Positions 57,385 through 63,819 of a DNA stretch of 64,000 nt are shown here, piece after piece. Both the position numbers and the translations under genes were made by a program. Below the pieces are notes generated by a model. It did no database searches. It was not told where the DNA came from and saw nothing but the letters and a program-made list of their open reading frames with translations. Each line of letters opens with the position of its first letter. Position 1 is the stretch's first letter. The stretch is from a virus. The DNA is taken from positions 1 through 64,000 of IMG/VR virus record IMGVR_UViG_3300020456_000177; one strand, written 5' to 3'.

Positions 57385-58036
57385 AAAATCCTTTCCTCAA
57401 ATAATCTTGCTCTTCAATAAAGGTATATCCATCCTTTTCAACTACTTCTTCATCATTCCATACGGGAATACACACGGTATTGTTATATGCAAAGTCAGGA
57501 TTTCTTCTAAACTGCACTTCTATCAGTTTACCACCAATAAATTCGCAGTTAATCCACCCATAACGATACATTCCAATGGTAGTTAGTATATTAGGATACG
57601 GCATTTGCACATCAACTTTCTCCCATCTACTGAATCTATACAAATCTTCAGTATCTCTAAACCCTTGTACGGTAAGTCTTTGTCGTTTTACATGATAATC
57701 TACAGAGTGATCCATTGCATACTCTGGATAGCACCCTGTTCTATCCTCATGATACTCATAATCTACCGAAATATGATCACCTTCAAAGACTTCACACCAA
57801 AACTCAGCAGGATGAAAGTGTTCAGTATTATCTTCAATCCATTCAATGCGTGAATATCGTCCCATACCCATTAGGTTCATGCATGGACGCACAATATAAA
57901 AACCAGGTTTAGGAACTTCTAGTCCTGCAGGACCACAAGTATAACCTAAACGCTGGCTTAGAAACAACTTATTGTATATCCACAGATGCTCAGGGAGTAT
58001 TCTATTCCATTCCTGAGCAACTGTATGACAATACAT
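57365..58036 (-). CDS. Hypothetical 223-aa protein
   Basis: A soluble protein rich in aromatic residues and Cys. Notable segments are GYTCGPAGLEVPKPGFYIVR, PCMNLMGMGRYSRIEW and FWCEVFEGDHISVDYEY. I do not recognise the family. RP-x-x-N-x-x-GMG recalls ATP-grasp-like enzymes, but this is too weak for a call. It starts 2 nt after the 49-aa gene stop and belongs to the accessory cluster before gp25. Confidence 0.6.
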   Translation of the reverse strand: MYCHTVAQEWNRILPEHLWIYNKLFLSQRLGYTCGPAGLEVPKPGFYIVRPCMNLMGMGRYSRIEWIEDNTEHFHPAEFWCEVFEGDHISVDYEYHEDRTGCYPEYAMDHSVDYHVKRQRLTVQGFRDTEDLYRFSRWEKVDVQMPYPNILTTIGMYRYGWINCEFIGGKLIEVQFRRNPDFAYNNTVCIPVWNDEEVVEKDGYTFIEEQDYLRKGFYVDRQT

Positions 58037-58038
58037 TT

Positions 58039-58188
58039 TTATTTACCCTGTCCTCGATACTTCTTCTTTGCTACATTACGGGAAGTTGCAGCATACTTTG
58101 TGTTTTTGGAATTGCCTTGACGGGTACACTTGGGATTCCCTGGCATGAAATTAAGACCAGAGATGCCAACTTTAGACCGAACTGCCAT
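58039..58188 (-). CDS. Small basic protein, 49 aa
   Basis: A 49-aa Lys/Arg-rich protein: MAVRSKVGISGLNFMPGNPK, then CTRQGNSKNTKYAAT, ending KKKYRGQGK. It has an ATG at 58188 and a TAA at 58039, overlaps the 64-aa gene by 17 nt, and is followed after 2 nt by the 223-aa gene. Tight packing supports it being real. Nucleic-acid binding is possible from charge alone. Confidence 0.65.
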   Translation of the reverse strand: MAVRSKVGISGLNFMPGNPKCTRQGNSKNTKYAATSRNVAKKKYRGQGK

Positions 58189-58366
58189 TTTCTTGATTTA
58201 CCTCAATAGTTTCATAAGTAATGTCGTCGGGATGTGGGTGTCCACAGTGATAGAAAGACAGAGCCATATCCTCCATAAAATCAAAGAAGTAATCCTCGGA
58301 AATTTCCTTATGGATTACTTCTCCTCGACACATGATATTATACACCACCTGTCGTTGATTTGTCAT
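58172..58366 (-). CDS. Hypothetical 64-aa protein
   Basis: Begins MTNQRQVVYNIMCRGEVIHK and contains SFYHCGHPHPDDITYE, whose Cys and His residues could bind a metal. It has a TGATG overlap with the glycosyltransferase-like stop upstream and a 17-nt overlap with the 49-aa gene. No family recognised. Confidence 0.6.
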   Translation of the reverse strand: MTNQRQVVYNIMCRGEVIHKEISEDYFFDFMEDMALSFYHCGHPHPDDITYETIEVNQENGSSV

Positions 58367-59130
58367 CAGATGACCCTCGTCTTTTCGTGACCAACACGAA
58401 TACGGGGATCACACCAGATTTCATAACCTGCTTCGATAGCATCGAGACAGAACGAAACGTCTTCTCCACACATATCTTGCACTTCACCAGAGTTGAAACG
58501 TTGCATCTTAGGTGCGAACCAAGGATACTCCATCTTCTCGTTCTCGAATACACCCTTCTTGATCAGAACCCAACCAAAACCAGTATAATCAACGGTGAAA
58601 GGCTTACGACGCTTAGACATCGTTTCATTAGTTTCGTGGTTCATGACACCACCATTGTTCTTGAAGTCATCTTCTTCCAGCCAGTGAGCAACAGAGGAAG
58701 TGTGACCATCTTCAGTAAGATACCAACCTGCGGCAATGTCCTTCTCCATGAGAACCAATTGCCAGAACTTCTCAGTATTGAACACAATATCCGAGTCAAT
58801 CCAGAGTTGATAATCGTAGGGAAGTTTACCATCCCACGGAAGTTGATTGGGTCCACGCAGAACGTTTGCACCGAGACACTTGCATCGTGCAAAGTTCACC
58901 ATGGAACTATAGTCTTGAGAAATTTGAATCTGAGCACCAACACCAACCAAATCAAAGCAAAGTTGTGTGAAACTCTTCAAAAAGGCAAATGAGCAACCAC
59001 GTCCGGGAAGGCAGAAAACGATACTCTTACCACGTACCATTTCTTTTGCTTTTTCGTAATCCCATTCACCTTGAGTAGGTGCATTTTGTGTTGTGGGTGC
59101 TTTTGCTTTAACTGTGAATCCTTTAGCCAT
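58366..59130 (-). CDS. Glycosyltransferase-like protein (GT-A type)
   Basis: A 254-aa protein. The front half alternates strands and helices (SIVFCLPGRGCSFAF), followed by YDYQLWIDSDIVF near residue 106, which contains the DxD metal-binding motif of GT-A enzymes. YTGFGWVLIKKGVF and MCGEDVSFCLDAIEAG near 200-225 match the acceptor region of this kind of phage enzyme. It may modify phage or host surface sugars; substrate unknown. A TTGACA-17-TAGAAT promoter lies upstream. Confidence 0.65.
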   Translation of the reverse strand: MAKGFTVKAKAPTTQNAPTQGEWDYEKAKEMVRGKSIVFCLPGRGCSFAFLKSFTQLCFDLVGVGAQIQISQDYSSMVNFARCKCLGANVLRGPNQLPWDGKLPYDYQLWIDSDIVFNTEKFWQLVLMEKDIAAGWYLTEDGHTSSVAHWLEEDDFKNNGGVMNHETNETMSKRRKPFTVDYTGFGWVLIKKGVFENEKMEYPWFAPKMQRFNSGEVQDMCGEDVSFCLDAIEAGYEIWCDPRIRVGHEKTRVI

Positions 59131-59152
59131 AATCTACAAAAGTTACTTCAGT

Positions 59153-59181
59153 ATTCTAACAAATTATATAGTGGTTGTCAA
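59153..59181 (-). promoter_or_regulatory. Sigma70-type promoter for the glycosyltransferase-like gene
   Basis: Minus strand: -35 TTGACA (59181-59176, perfect), 17-bp spacer, -10 TAGAAT (59158-59153, one mismatch). The -35 overlaps the stop of the 2OG oxygenase gene. About 22 bp separate the -10 from the ATG. Confidence 0.7.
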
Positions 59182-59849
59182 ACCCAACTGGTATCATAAG
59201 CAGAGTCTACGATACCGAATCTACCTTTTGGCATAATATTGAATGCCATTGAGTATCTATTCGTTTTACCCTTGTATACCGATACTCTATGTTGCAAATA
59301 ACTTGGGAAGAAAATCATGTATCCATGCTTTGGTTTGAACCAATGAGAACCTGCCGTATATTCATTATCAACAACATATGGGTTGATGAAGAATGAGTGC
59401 ATTGTATCTACGGGTGTGAAGAATCCAAGATTACCTTCGTCCTTATCATCATACTCATGAAAGTACAAAACACCACTGTAAAAACTATTTTTATGATAGT
59501 GTCTCTCAGAGAAACCACCTGGTGCAATCTTAGTCAACCATGATGTGGTAATAAAAAACTCATTATCATACCTAAAGTACGAATGTGTAATTTCTGAAAA
59601 CCTACATTCAATTTCGTTTTTTAAATCTGGATAATGTTCTAATATACGATGATTCACAGATGCATATGACTTAGACACATACTCCATGTAGTCACCCACA
59701 CGATCTTTCTCTAGAAAGTTATCGGGACATGAGTTTTCATCAATCCAAGGAACATTTACATCAAGTTGCTTGCATAGGTCATCACTAATTTCGCAGATGA
59801 ATACATTCGTAGGAAATAGTGGAATGGCATCAAAATTAGAGATTTCCAT
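59178..59849 (-). CDS. 2OG-Fe(II) oxygenase-like protein
   Basis: A 223-aa member of the putative 2OG-Fe(II) oxygenase group found in marine phages. The iron site is suggested by RHYHKNSFYSGVLYF near residue 115, where HxH and SGV-Y are typical. The distal histidine lies in FFPSYLQHRV near 192, followed by the 2-oxoglutarate-binding arginine in TNRYSMAFN. The substrate is unknown; hydroxylation of a protein, sugar or base is possible. It overlaps the 61-aa gene by 14 nt. Confidence 0.75.
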   Translation of the reverse strand: MEISNFDAIPLFPTNVFICEISDDLCKQLDVNVPWIDENSCPDNFLEKDRVGDYMEYVSKSYASVNHRILEHYPDLKNEIECRFSEITHSYFRYDNEFFITTSWLTKIAPGGFSERHYHKNSFYSGVLYFHEYDDKDEGNLGFFTPVDTMHSFFINPYVVDNEYTAGSHWFKPKHGYMIFFPSYLQHRVSVYKGKTNRYSMAFNIMPKGRFGIVDSAYDTSWV

Positions 59850-60021
59850 TTAATCGTCTTGCCTCTTCTACAATCATATTAGCACATCCTGGGATGTTAT
59901 TCTCATTTAATTGTGCAAATACACTTTCTAGAAATTCAAATGGAACATATCCAATAAAAATTCCTTCTGCCATACATTCTTCCTGCGCAATATCCAAACA
60001 TTGCATAGAATAGTCTTCCAT
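59836..60021 (-). CDS. Hypothetical 61-aa acidic protein
   Basis: A helical acidic protein (MEDYSMQCLDIAQEEC, FEFLESVFAQLNEN). No family recognised. A strong GGAGGT precedes the ATG at 60021, and it follows the fibre-like gene by 8 nt. Confidence 0.6.
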   Translation of the reverse strand: MEDYSMQCLDIAQEECMAEGIFIGYVPFEFLESVFAQLNENNIPGCANMIVEEARRLNGNL

Positions 60022-60029
60022 TGTACCTC

Positions 60030-61763
60030 CTATAATTTTGTTTGTTTTTCAAGACTGTGGGTGACAATCCCCACAGTGGGAGTTGTATTTTCAACCTGCG
60101 ATGCATTAGTCATTGTTGTTGGTATTGGCCAGTAGTAACTGCCACCAGGTCCACCCCAATTTACATTAGAACCCGATAATGGATTTATATTAGTAGAAAC
60201 AACCTGAGTGGGATTACCACTTAGTTGTGATCTTGGAACATATTGGTACTCACCATAAATTCCATGTCCCTTATCCATATCTTTGGGAAACTTGAATAAT
60301 ACCACTTGATTCTCATGTGATACACCAGTCTGATCTGTACGATCGGTTTCGGACTGTAGGTAAATGAATTCATCACCTACTATCATTGAAATTTGACCGT
60401 CTGTAGAAGTTGCTATCCTATCATTTCCATTAACGACCGTTAGAATATTCTCATTAAGTAATTGTCCTGTTGTTGCATGGAATTTGACAATGGTGCATCT
60501 TGACTCATTATGACCACAAACAACATAGACATGATCACCATCCCATACTACAGAAGAAGGATTACCAGAATAGAAATTAAAGTCGGCAGAAGTTACATAG
60601 AACCCACGTCCAATGTTAGTTAAAGCGGCATCCCACCACCAGAAGTATTGTCTACTTCTAGGTAAAGGAGTTGTGGTATCATTACCGGTCGTAGCTGCAA
60701 TTGACATGATTGGATAAGGATCGGTCTCATCACCATTAGTGAATACAAATCCAGGAAAATACCATGGAAATGGAAATGCGGTATAAGGTCCTGCTCCATT
60801 CTGCATTGCAATCCCAAAACCACCGGGACCAATGGTTTCTCCATTAGTCGATCGACGATAGATTGCAACGATGTTATAACATGGTGCATTGGGTGATGAA
60901 CACTTATGTCCCGCTCCATTATCGGTATGGACATATACCCAATCACCTAACTTGCAAATCTTGATGCCATAATTATGTCCATTGGCATTACCGGTGCCAC
61001 CACTACTACCCATGAACCTGGAACTGGTAGTAACTCCGGTCTGTGCCGATACGGTAGAACATGCAGTCATGAACTGTTGAGTAGGATAACCAAATGAATA
61101 TGCATTCGCTCCTTCTATCTGTAAAAGAGTTTCATTGGTATCAATAAAAACGGCATCGGTAATCATTCCACCATGGAAACTTTGTCCCCCACCAAAACCA
61201 TTAGTCATGCCACCATACAGAGACATTGACTCAGTGCTATCAAATCGATAAACACCATCCTGATCTACACTCTGTACCCAGGTATTATGATTGCTATTAT
61301 TACCATTAGGAATGAGTGCATCACCTAACTGGTAAATGTTATCATTACTATCTACGAGCACCGTTTCGGTGGTTTTATCGAGATACGAGGTTGTGCCGGT
61401 CGGATCAGCCGTCCTCTGCCATACAACTTCCCCGTCAGGAGTAATCCTAAACAACGTGCAGAGCCGAAAACTACTACCCTGAGGTAGACTATTAACCGCA
61501 CTGACTAGGTTGCCATCTGACAGTAAATTCAAAGGTGTCCCTTTTCTCTGAGAGGTATAGACTCTATCTGCTCCTGCCGTTCCGGCACCGAACAGCATCC
61601 GCCAGCCTGCTCCACCAGAAACAAATAATAAATCCCAATTACCATTTGCCTTACTGTATAACTCATCAATCTCTAACCATACACCATCCTTCTTGATATA
61701 TGGTGATATAACCTTTCTCCAAGATCCTTCGTCCTTCACATAGAGATCACAACCTTCAGACAT
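60030..61763 (-). CDS. Tail-fibre-like protein with possible propeller
   Basis: A 577-aa protein. The N-terminal ~55 residues repeat the fibre motif (DLYVKDEGSWRKV, PYIKKDGVWLEIDELYSKANGNWDLLF). The rest is strand-rich with recurring blocks such as DSNDNIYQLGD, CKLGDWVYVHTD, WDGDHVYVVCGH and VGDEFIYLQSE, spaced like the blades of a beta-propeller. It is likely a host-recognition or adhesion protein. It ends in a Thr/Val-rich tail. It follows the 73-aa gene by 2 nt. Confidence 0.65.
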   Translation of the reverse strand: MSEGCDLYVKDEGSWRKVISPYIKKDGVWLEIDELYSKANGNWDLLFVSGGAGWRMLFGAGTAGADRVYTSQRKGTPLNLLSDGNLVSAVNSLPQGSSFRLCTLFRITPDGEVVWQRTADPTGTTSYLDKTTETVLVDSNDNIYQLGDALIPNGNNSNHNTWVQSVDQDGVYRFDSTESMSLYGGMTNGFGGGQSFHGGMITDAVFIDTNETLLQIEGANAYSFGYPTQQFMTACSTVSAQTGVTTSSRFMGSSGGTGNANGHNYGIKICKLGDWVYVHTDNGAGHKCSSPNAPCYNIVAIYRRSTNGETIGPGGFGIAMQNGAGPYTAFPFPWYFPGFVFTNGDETDPYPIMSIAATTGNDTTTPLPRSRQYFWWWDAALTNIGRGFYVTSADFNFYSGNPSSVVWDGDHVYVVCGHNESRCTIVKFHATTGQLLNENILTVVNGNDRIATSTDGQISMIVGDEFIYLQSETDRTDQTGVSHENQVVLFKFPKDMDKGHGIYGEYQYVPRSQLSGNPTQVVSTNINPLSGSNVNWGGPGGSYYWPIPTTMTNASQVENTTPTVGIVTHSLEKQTKL

Positions 61764-61765
61764 TA

Positions 61766-61987
61766 TTATTCCTCACAGTAATACCAGAGATCTCCATCCT
61801 TTCCTACATTATTACTCGATGGTGTCGAAGCTGTACTGACGGTCACATTGGACTCTGGTGCGTTCGGAGTGAACTTTGCGTCCACTTCTTCCTTCGAATA
61901 CACATCAGATATCTTACCTGTTACCCACAGATTACCTTCGATGGTCTTGAATAGTTGACCAGACGTATGATCCTTTTCTAGTTTCAT
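61766..61987 (-). CDS. Small fibre-associated protein, 73 aa
   Basis: Begins MKLEKDHTSGQLFKTIEGNLWVTGK and ends GKDGDLWYYCEE, with a Ser/Thr-rich linker. The GDLWYY ending is typical of phage fibre tips and caps. I chose the ATG at 61987, with GAGGAAGG directly upstream and an ATGA overlap with the AbrB-like stop, over a TTG at 62008. Confidence 0.6.
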   Translation of the reverse strand: MKLEKDHTSGQLFKTIEGNLWVTGKISDVYSKEEVDAKFTPNAPESNVTVSTASTPSSNNVGKDGDLWYYCEE

Positions 61988-62157
61988 GCCTTCCTCAGAA
62001 TTAAACAACCGTCTTCTTCATCTATAATCCACTCTAACTTATCTCCTTCTTCCCATCCCATATCCATACACATCCAATCGGGGATCGTAATGATAGGCTC
62101 ACCAGTTACCGGGTCGATCTCTACGGTCGTTGTCTCATGTCCGAAATTTTTATCCAT
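61984..62157 (-). CDS. AbrB/SpoVT-like regulator, 57 aa
   Basis: A 57-aa protein: an N-terminal strand TTTVEIDPVTGEPIITIPDWM, then MGWEEGDKLEWIIDEEDGCLILRKA. The GDKLEW...GxLIL pattern is the swapped-hairpin DNA-binding fold of AbrB/MazE-type antitoxins and transition regulators. It lies at the front of the fibre cluster and 200 bp beyond a perfect sigma70 promoter, so it could regulate that unit. It overlaps the next gene by ATGA. No toxin gene is adjacent. Confidence 0.65.
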   Translation of the reverse strand: MDKNFGHETTTVEIDPVTGEPIITIPDWMCMDMGWEEGDKLEWIIDEEDGCLILRKA

Positions 62158-62363
62158 ACCCAATAAACCCTATACCGTTTTTATATATGGGAAAAAAATT
62201 TTGAAATCGACCGGAATCGTTATAACGAACTCGATCTGGGTCGTTTATAGCTTAGAGGGACCCTTTAAATTATAAACCCCCATCGCAGGCACCGAAGGCA
62301 TCAACGAAGGGGGGATATAACTGCCAGCACACTAACACTGACTGCCGAAGGATTCACTCCCTC
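62158..62363 (-). promoter_or_regulatory. About 200-nt leader before the AbrB-like gene
   Basis: No gene is supported here. It is the 5' leader from the 62364-62392 promoter to the AbrB-like start. It holds an 18-codon ORF without a Shine-Dalgarno sequence, a second TATAAT-like stretch (about 62268-62273) and two of the four ACTGCC motifs. Control by the AbrB-like product is a guess. Confidence 0.4.
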
Positions 62364-62392
62364 ATTATAACATAAGGACTGCCAGTTGTCAA
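62364..62392 (-). promoter_or_regulatory. Perfect sigma70 promoter before the AbrB-like gene
   Basis: Minus strand: -35 TTGACA (62392-62387), 17-bp spacer, -10 TATAAT (62369-62364). No mismatch to the bacterial consensus, a strong candidate early promoter. It points to the AbrB-like gene and the fibre cluster. Confidence 0.8.
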
Positions 62393-62400
62393 CACATTAC

Positions 62401-62423
62401 CTGTGGAAAAACCTGTGGAAAAC
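62401..62423. repeat. Two tandem DnaA-box-like repeats
   Basis: Two copies of CTGTGGAAAA start at 62401 and 62413 on the plus strand. The minus strand reads TTTTCCACA twice (62410-62402 and 62422-62414), which is the DnaA-box consensus of Synechococcus. Confidence 0.75.
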
Positions 62424-62433
62424 TAACACATAG

Positions 62434-62577
62434 TCATGCACAGTACCTGTCAGCCAACTGCTCATAATGTCCTACTTGATCATAGTCATCATCTGCATAG
62501 TTTGTGTCATAAACCTCCCCCATATCATAGAGTTCGCATATACTCTCATAGTCGTCATAAGTATAATCCTCACCCAT
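62434..62577 (-). CDS. Small acidic tyrosine-rich protein, 47 aa
   Basis: A 47-aa protein starting MGEDYTYDDYESICELYDMG and ending EQLADRYCA, with strong acidity and eight Tyr. ATG at 62577 with AGGGGT upstream, TGA at 62434. A sigma70-like promoter and a NATAAATA lie just upstream. It resembles other tiny acidic early phage proteins, perhaps a DNA mimic, but this is not shown. Confidence 0.55.
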   Translation of the reverse strand: MGEDYTYDDYESICELYDMGEVYDTNYADDDYDQVGHYEQLADRYCA

Positions 62578-62605
62578 GATTGAGACCCCTGACTGACACT
62601 GTGGT

Positions 62606-62636
62606 ATTATACCATATTTATCACTGACACTGCCAA
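62606..62636 (-). promoter_or_regulatory. Promoter candidates before the 47-aa gene
   Basis: Minus strand: -35 TTGGCA (62636-62631), 19-bp spacer, -10 TATAAT (62611-62606). A late-type GATAAATA (62615-62622) lies in the spacer. The 19-bp spacing is long for sigma70. Confidence 0.5.
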
Positions 62637-62671
62637 TTGTAAGGGTTCTGTGATATTTTGAGTCCTGGGGG

Positions 62672-62700
62672 TTGACAACACTCTCTCTTCATGATATGCT
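62672..62700 (+). promoter_or_regulatory. Plus-strand sigma70-like promoter
   Basis: TTGACA (62672-62677), 17-bp spacer, TATGCT (62695-62700, two mismatches). It points right, away from the leftward promoter at 62392 and against all genes in the window. It may drive a small RNA. Confidence 0.4.
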
Positions 62701-62857
62701 CACTTAACTTACATCAACACCGCACATTAAAGTATATTTAATTCACCCTTTTTTAACTGTGCAAAATAACACCTAAACCTACTATCTATAAGTGATTTTC
62801 AAGAGCACAAATTAGGAGACATCACTGTCTACAACTGCGATGCGCAAAAATAACAAA

Positions 62858-62891
62858 GTTTTCCACAGATATGCCAAAACCTGTGGAAAAC
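62858..62891. repeat. 11-bp inverted repeat made of two DnaA-box-like sequences
   Basis: GTTTTCCACAG (62858-62868) and CTGTGGAAAAC (62881-62891) are perfect complements separated by 12 bases. Each contains TTTTCCACA. No U-run follows on either strand, so a terminator is unlikely. Confidence 0.8.
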
Positions 62892-62944
62892 TCTATGTTT
62901 AGTTTATGTTAATTTTATGCGAAAAAACCCTCGTTTATATACCC

Positions 62945-63094
62945 TTACCACTCAGACAGTACATGATACTTAGGGGAAGGAATATCCTCATCCCAGATAA
63001 TATCCTCTGCATCCAACTTATCCCACAAGTGTTCAGGTATCTCATCCATGATGGAATCAACGAAGTCTTGTGATGTTGTCGTTGTAATAGTCAT
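62945..63094 (-). CDS. Hypothetical acidic 49-aa protein
   Basis: Begins MTITTTTSQDFVDSIMDE and ends PKYHVLSEW. It is acidic and helical. A GGAGG nine bases before the ATG at 63094 and the 4-nt gap to the preceding gene support it. No family recognised. Confidence 0.65.
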   Translation of the reverse strand: MTITTTTSQDFVDSIMDEIPEHLWDKLDAEDIIWDEDIPSPKYHVLSEW

Positions 63095-63098
63095 CAAC

Positions 63099-63377
63099 CT
63101 AAACCTCCGAAAGTGATACTAACTGAGTAGACAGAACGTTATACTCCTCATCAATTATAGCACACAAATGCTTTACTTCCTTCTCACCAGATCCATACAC
63201 TTTAACCATGAAAGTATCAGTCCAAGCTGACACTAACTCTACCGTTTCATATTTATCAAGAAAGGCAGAAATATCATCATACTTTGTTGATGCAAACTCT
63301 ACCTCTAATTCAGCAACATAACCAGAGTGGAAATGCAACCCTTTAGACAAACTTTCGACAGTGAGAGAACTTTTCAT
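63099..63377 (-). CDS. Hypothetical 92-aa protein
   Basis: A soluble alpha/beta protein (GYVAELEVEFASTKYDDI, LVSAWTDTFMVKVYGSGEKEV). No family recognised. It lies between two small acidic genes in the right-end early-type cluster and has no clear Shine-Dalgarno sequence. Confidence 0.6.
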   Translation of the reverse strand: MKSSLTVESLSKGLHFHSGYVAELEVEFASTKYDDISAFLDKYETVELVSAWTDTFMVKVYGSGEKEVKHLCAIIDEEYNVLSTQLVSLSEV

Positions 63378-63407
63378 TATTTAGGGAAAATAGGGTGATT
63401 TCAGTGT

Positions 63408-63602
63408 TTAGTTAGTAGTGGTAAGATCAGGAATAAAGAGAAACTCATATTCACCATCTTCTGGATCTTTACCATCAACAATCCATTCATTCATGACGGC
63501 AAAAGCATCATCAGGATTGTTCAACTTTACATGTGCAGTAACAAGATCAAACAGTGATTCAGACATATTATCGACGCAGGATTGACGTTGCTTGTTGTTC
63601 AT
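63408..63602 (-). CDS. Small acidic protein coupled to the HicA-like gene
   Basis: A 64-aa acidic protein starting MNNKQRQSCVDNMSESLFDLV and ending GEYEFLFIPDLTTTN. The end vaguely recalls the DGxYxxxxPDL strand of HicB antitoxins, but it comes at the C-terminus and the rest does not fit. Its ATG overlaps the HicA-like stop (ATGA), so the two are made together. A partner or antitoxin role is speculation. Confidence 0.55.
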   Translation of the reverse strand: MNNKQRQSCVDNMSESLFDLVTAHVKLNNPDDAFAVMNEWIVDGKDPEDGEYEFLFIPDLTTTN

Positions 63603-63790
63603 AACTGTGTGATTGAGTTGATGTACTTTTGGGTGAGAAATTGGATGCCTGGAGATACATCCTTGTGTTGTTTGGGAACAACTAGATTATGGCACACATT
63701 TGGGTGTTTGTAAACATGGTGCTTCCCCCCAGTTCTTACTAATTCAATGCCATGAGATGATAACATCTTGATGAATGTTTTGTATTTCAT
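63599..63790 (-). CDS. HicA-like mRNA-interferase-fold protein
   Basis: A 63-aa protein with the HicA (YcfA-like) pattern: KTFIKMLSSHGIELVRTGGKHHVYKHP, then LVVPKQHKDVSPGIQFLTQKYI. The key histidine of the HicA active site is expected in GGKHHVYKHP. HicA toxins are small double-stranded-RNA-binding-like RNases. The ATG at 63790 is only 5 nt beyond the U-run of the terminator at 63796 and no Shine-Dalgarno sequence is visible, so expression may be weak or the start may be internal (ATG at 63766). Confidence 0.75.
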   Translation of the reverse strand: MKYKTFIKMLSSHGIELVRTGGKHHVYKHPNVCHNLVVPKQHKDVSPGIQFLTQKYINSITQL

Positions 63791-63795
63791 GGAAT

Positions 63796-63819
63796 AAAAA
63801 AGAGGGGGTTAATCCCCTC
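63796..63819 (-). terminator. Intrinsic terminator at the right edge
   Basis: Minus strand: stem GAGGGG/CCCCTC with a 6-nt loop, followed by six U. It overlaps the stop of the upstream gene and lies directly before the HicA-like gene. Confidence 0.88.

Larger units (their letters stand above)
62320..62636. repeat. Four ACTGCC motifs around the promoters
   Basis: Plus-strand ACTGCC(A/G) occurs at 62320, 62341, 62378 and 62629. The third sits in the spacer of the perfect sigma70 promoter and the fourth at the -35 of the promoter before the 47-aa gene. They could be operators for a phage or host regulator. Confidence 0.5.
62578..62944. other. Intergenic AT-rich control region
   Basis: No gene of convincing size lies in these 367 bases. 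They hold a promoter for the 47-aa gene, a plus-strand sigma70-like promoter (62672-62700), an AT-rich stretch around 62700-62790, and the DnaA-box inverted repeat at 62858-62891. A 20-codon plus-strand ORF at about 62840 is not convincing. Confidence 0.6.

Noticed and set aside
62158-62230. tRNA or structured RNA in the AT-rich leader
   Set aside because: No cloverleaf, CCA-like end or strong stem could be found by eye.
62858-62891. Inverted repeat as an intrinsic terminator
   Set aside because: The loop is 12 nt and no U-run follows on either strand. Each arm equals a DnaA-box sequence, which explains it better.
62840-62905. 20-codon plus-strand ORF after the rightward promoter
   Set aside because: Too short, the Shine-Dalgarno-like AGGAG is too far from the ATG, and the frame crosses the DnaA-box repeat.
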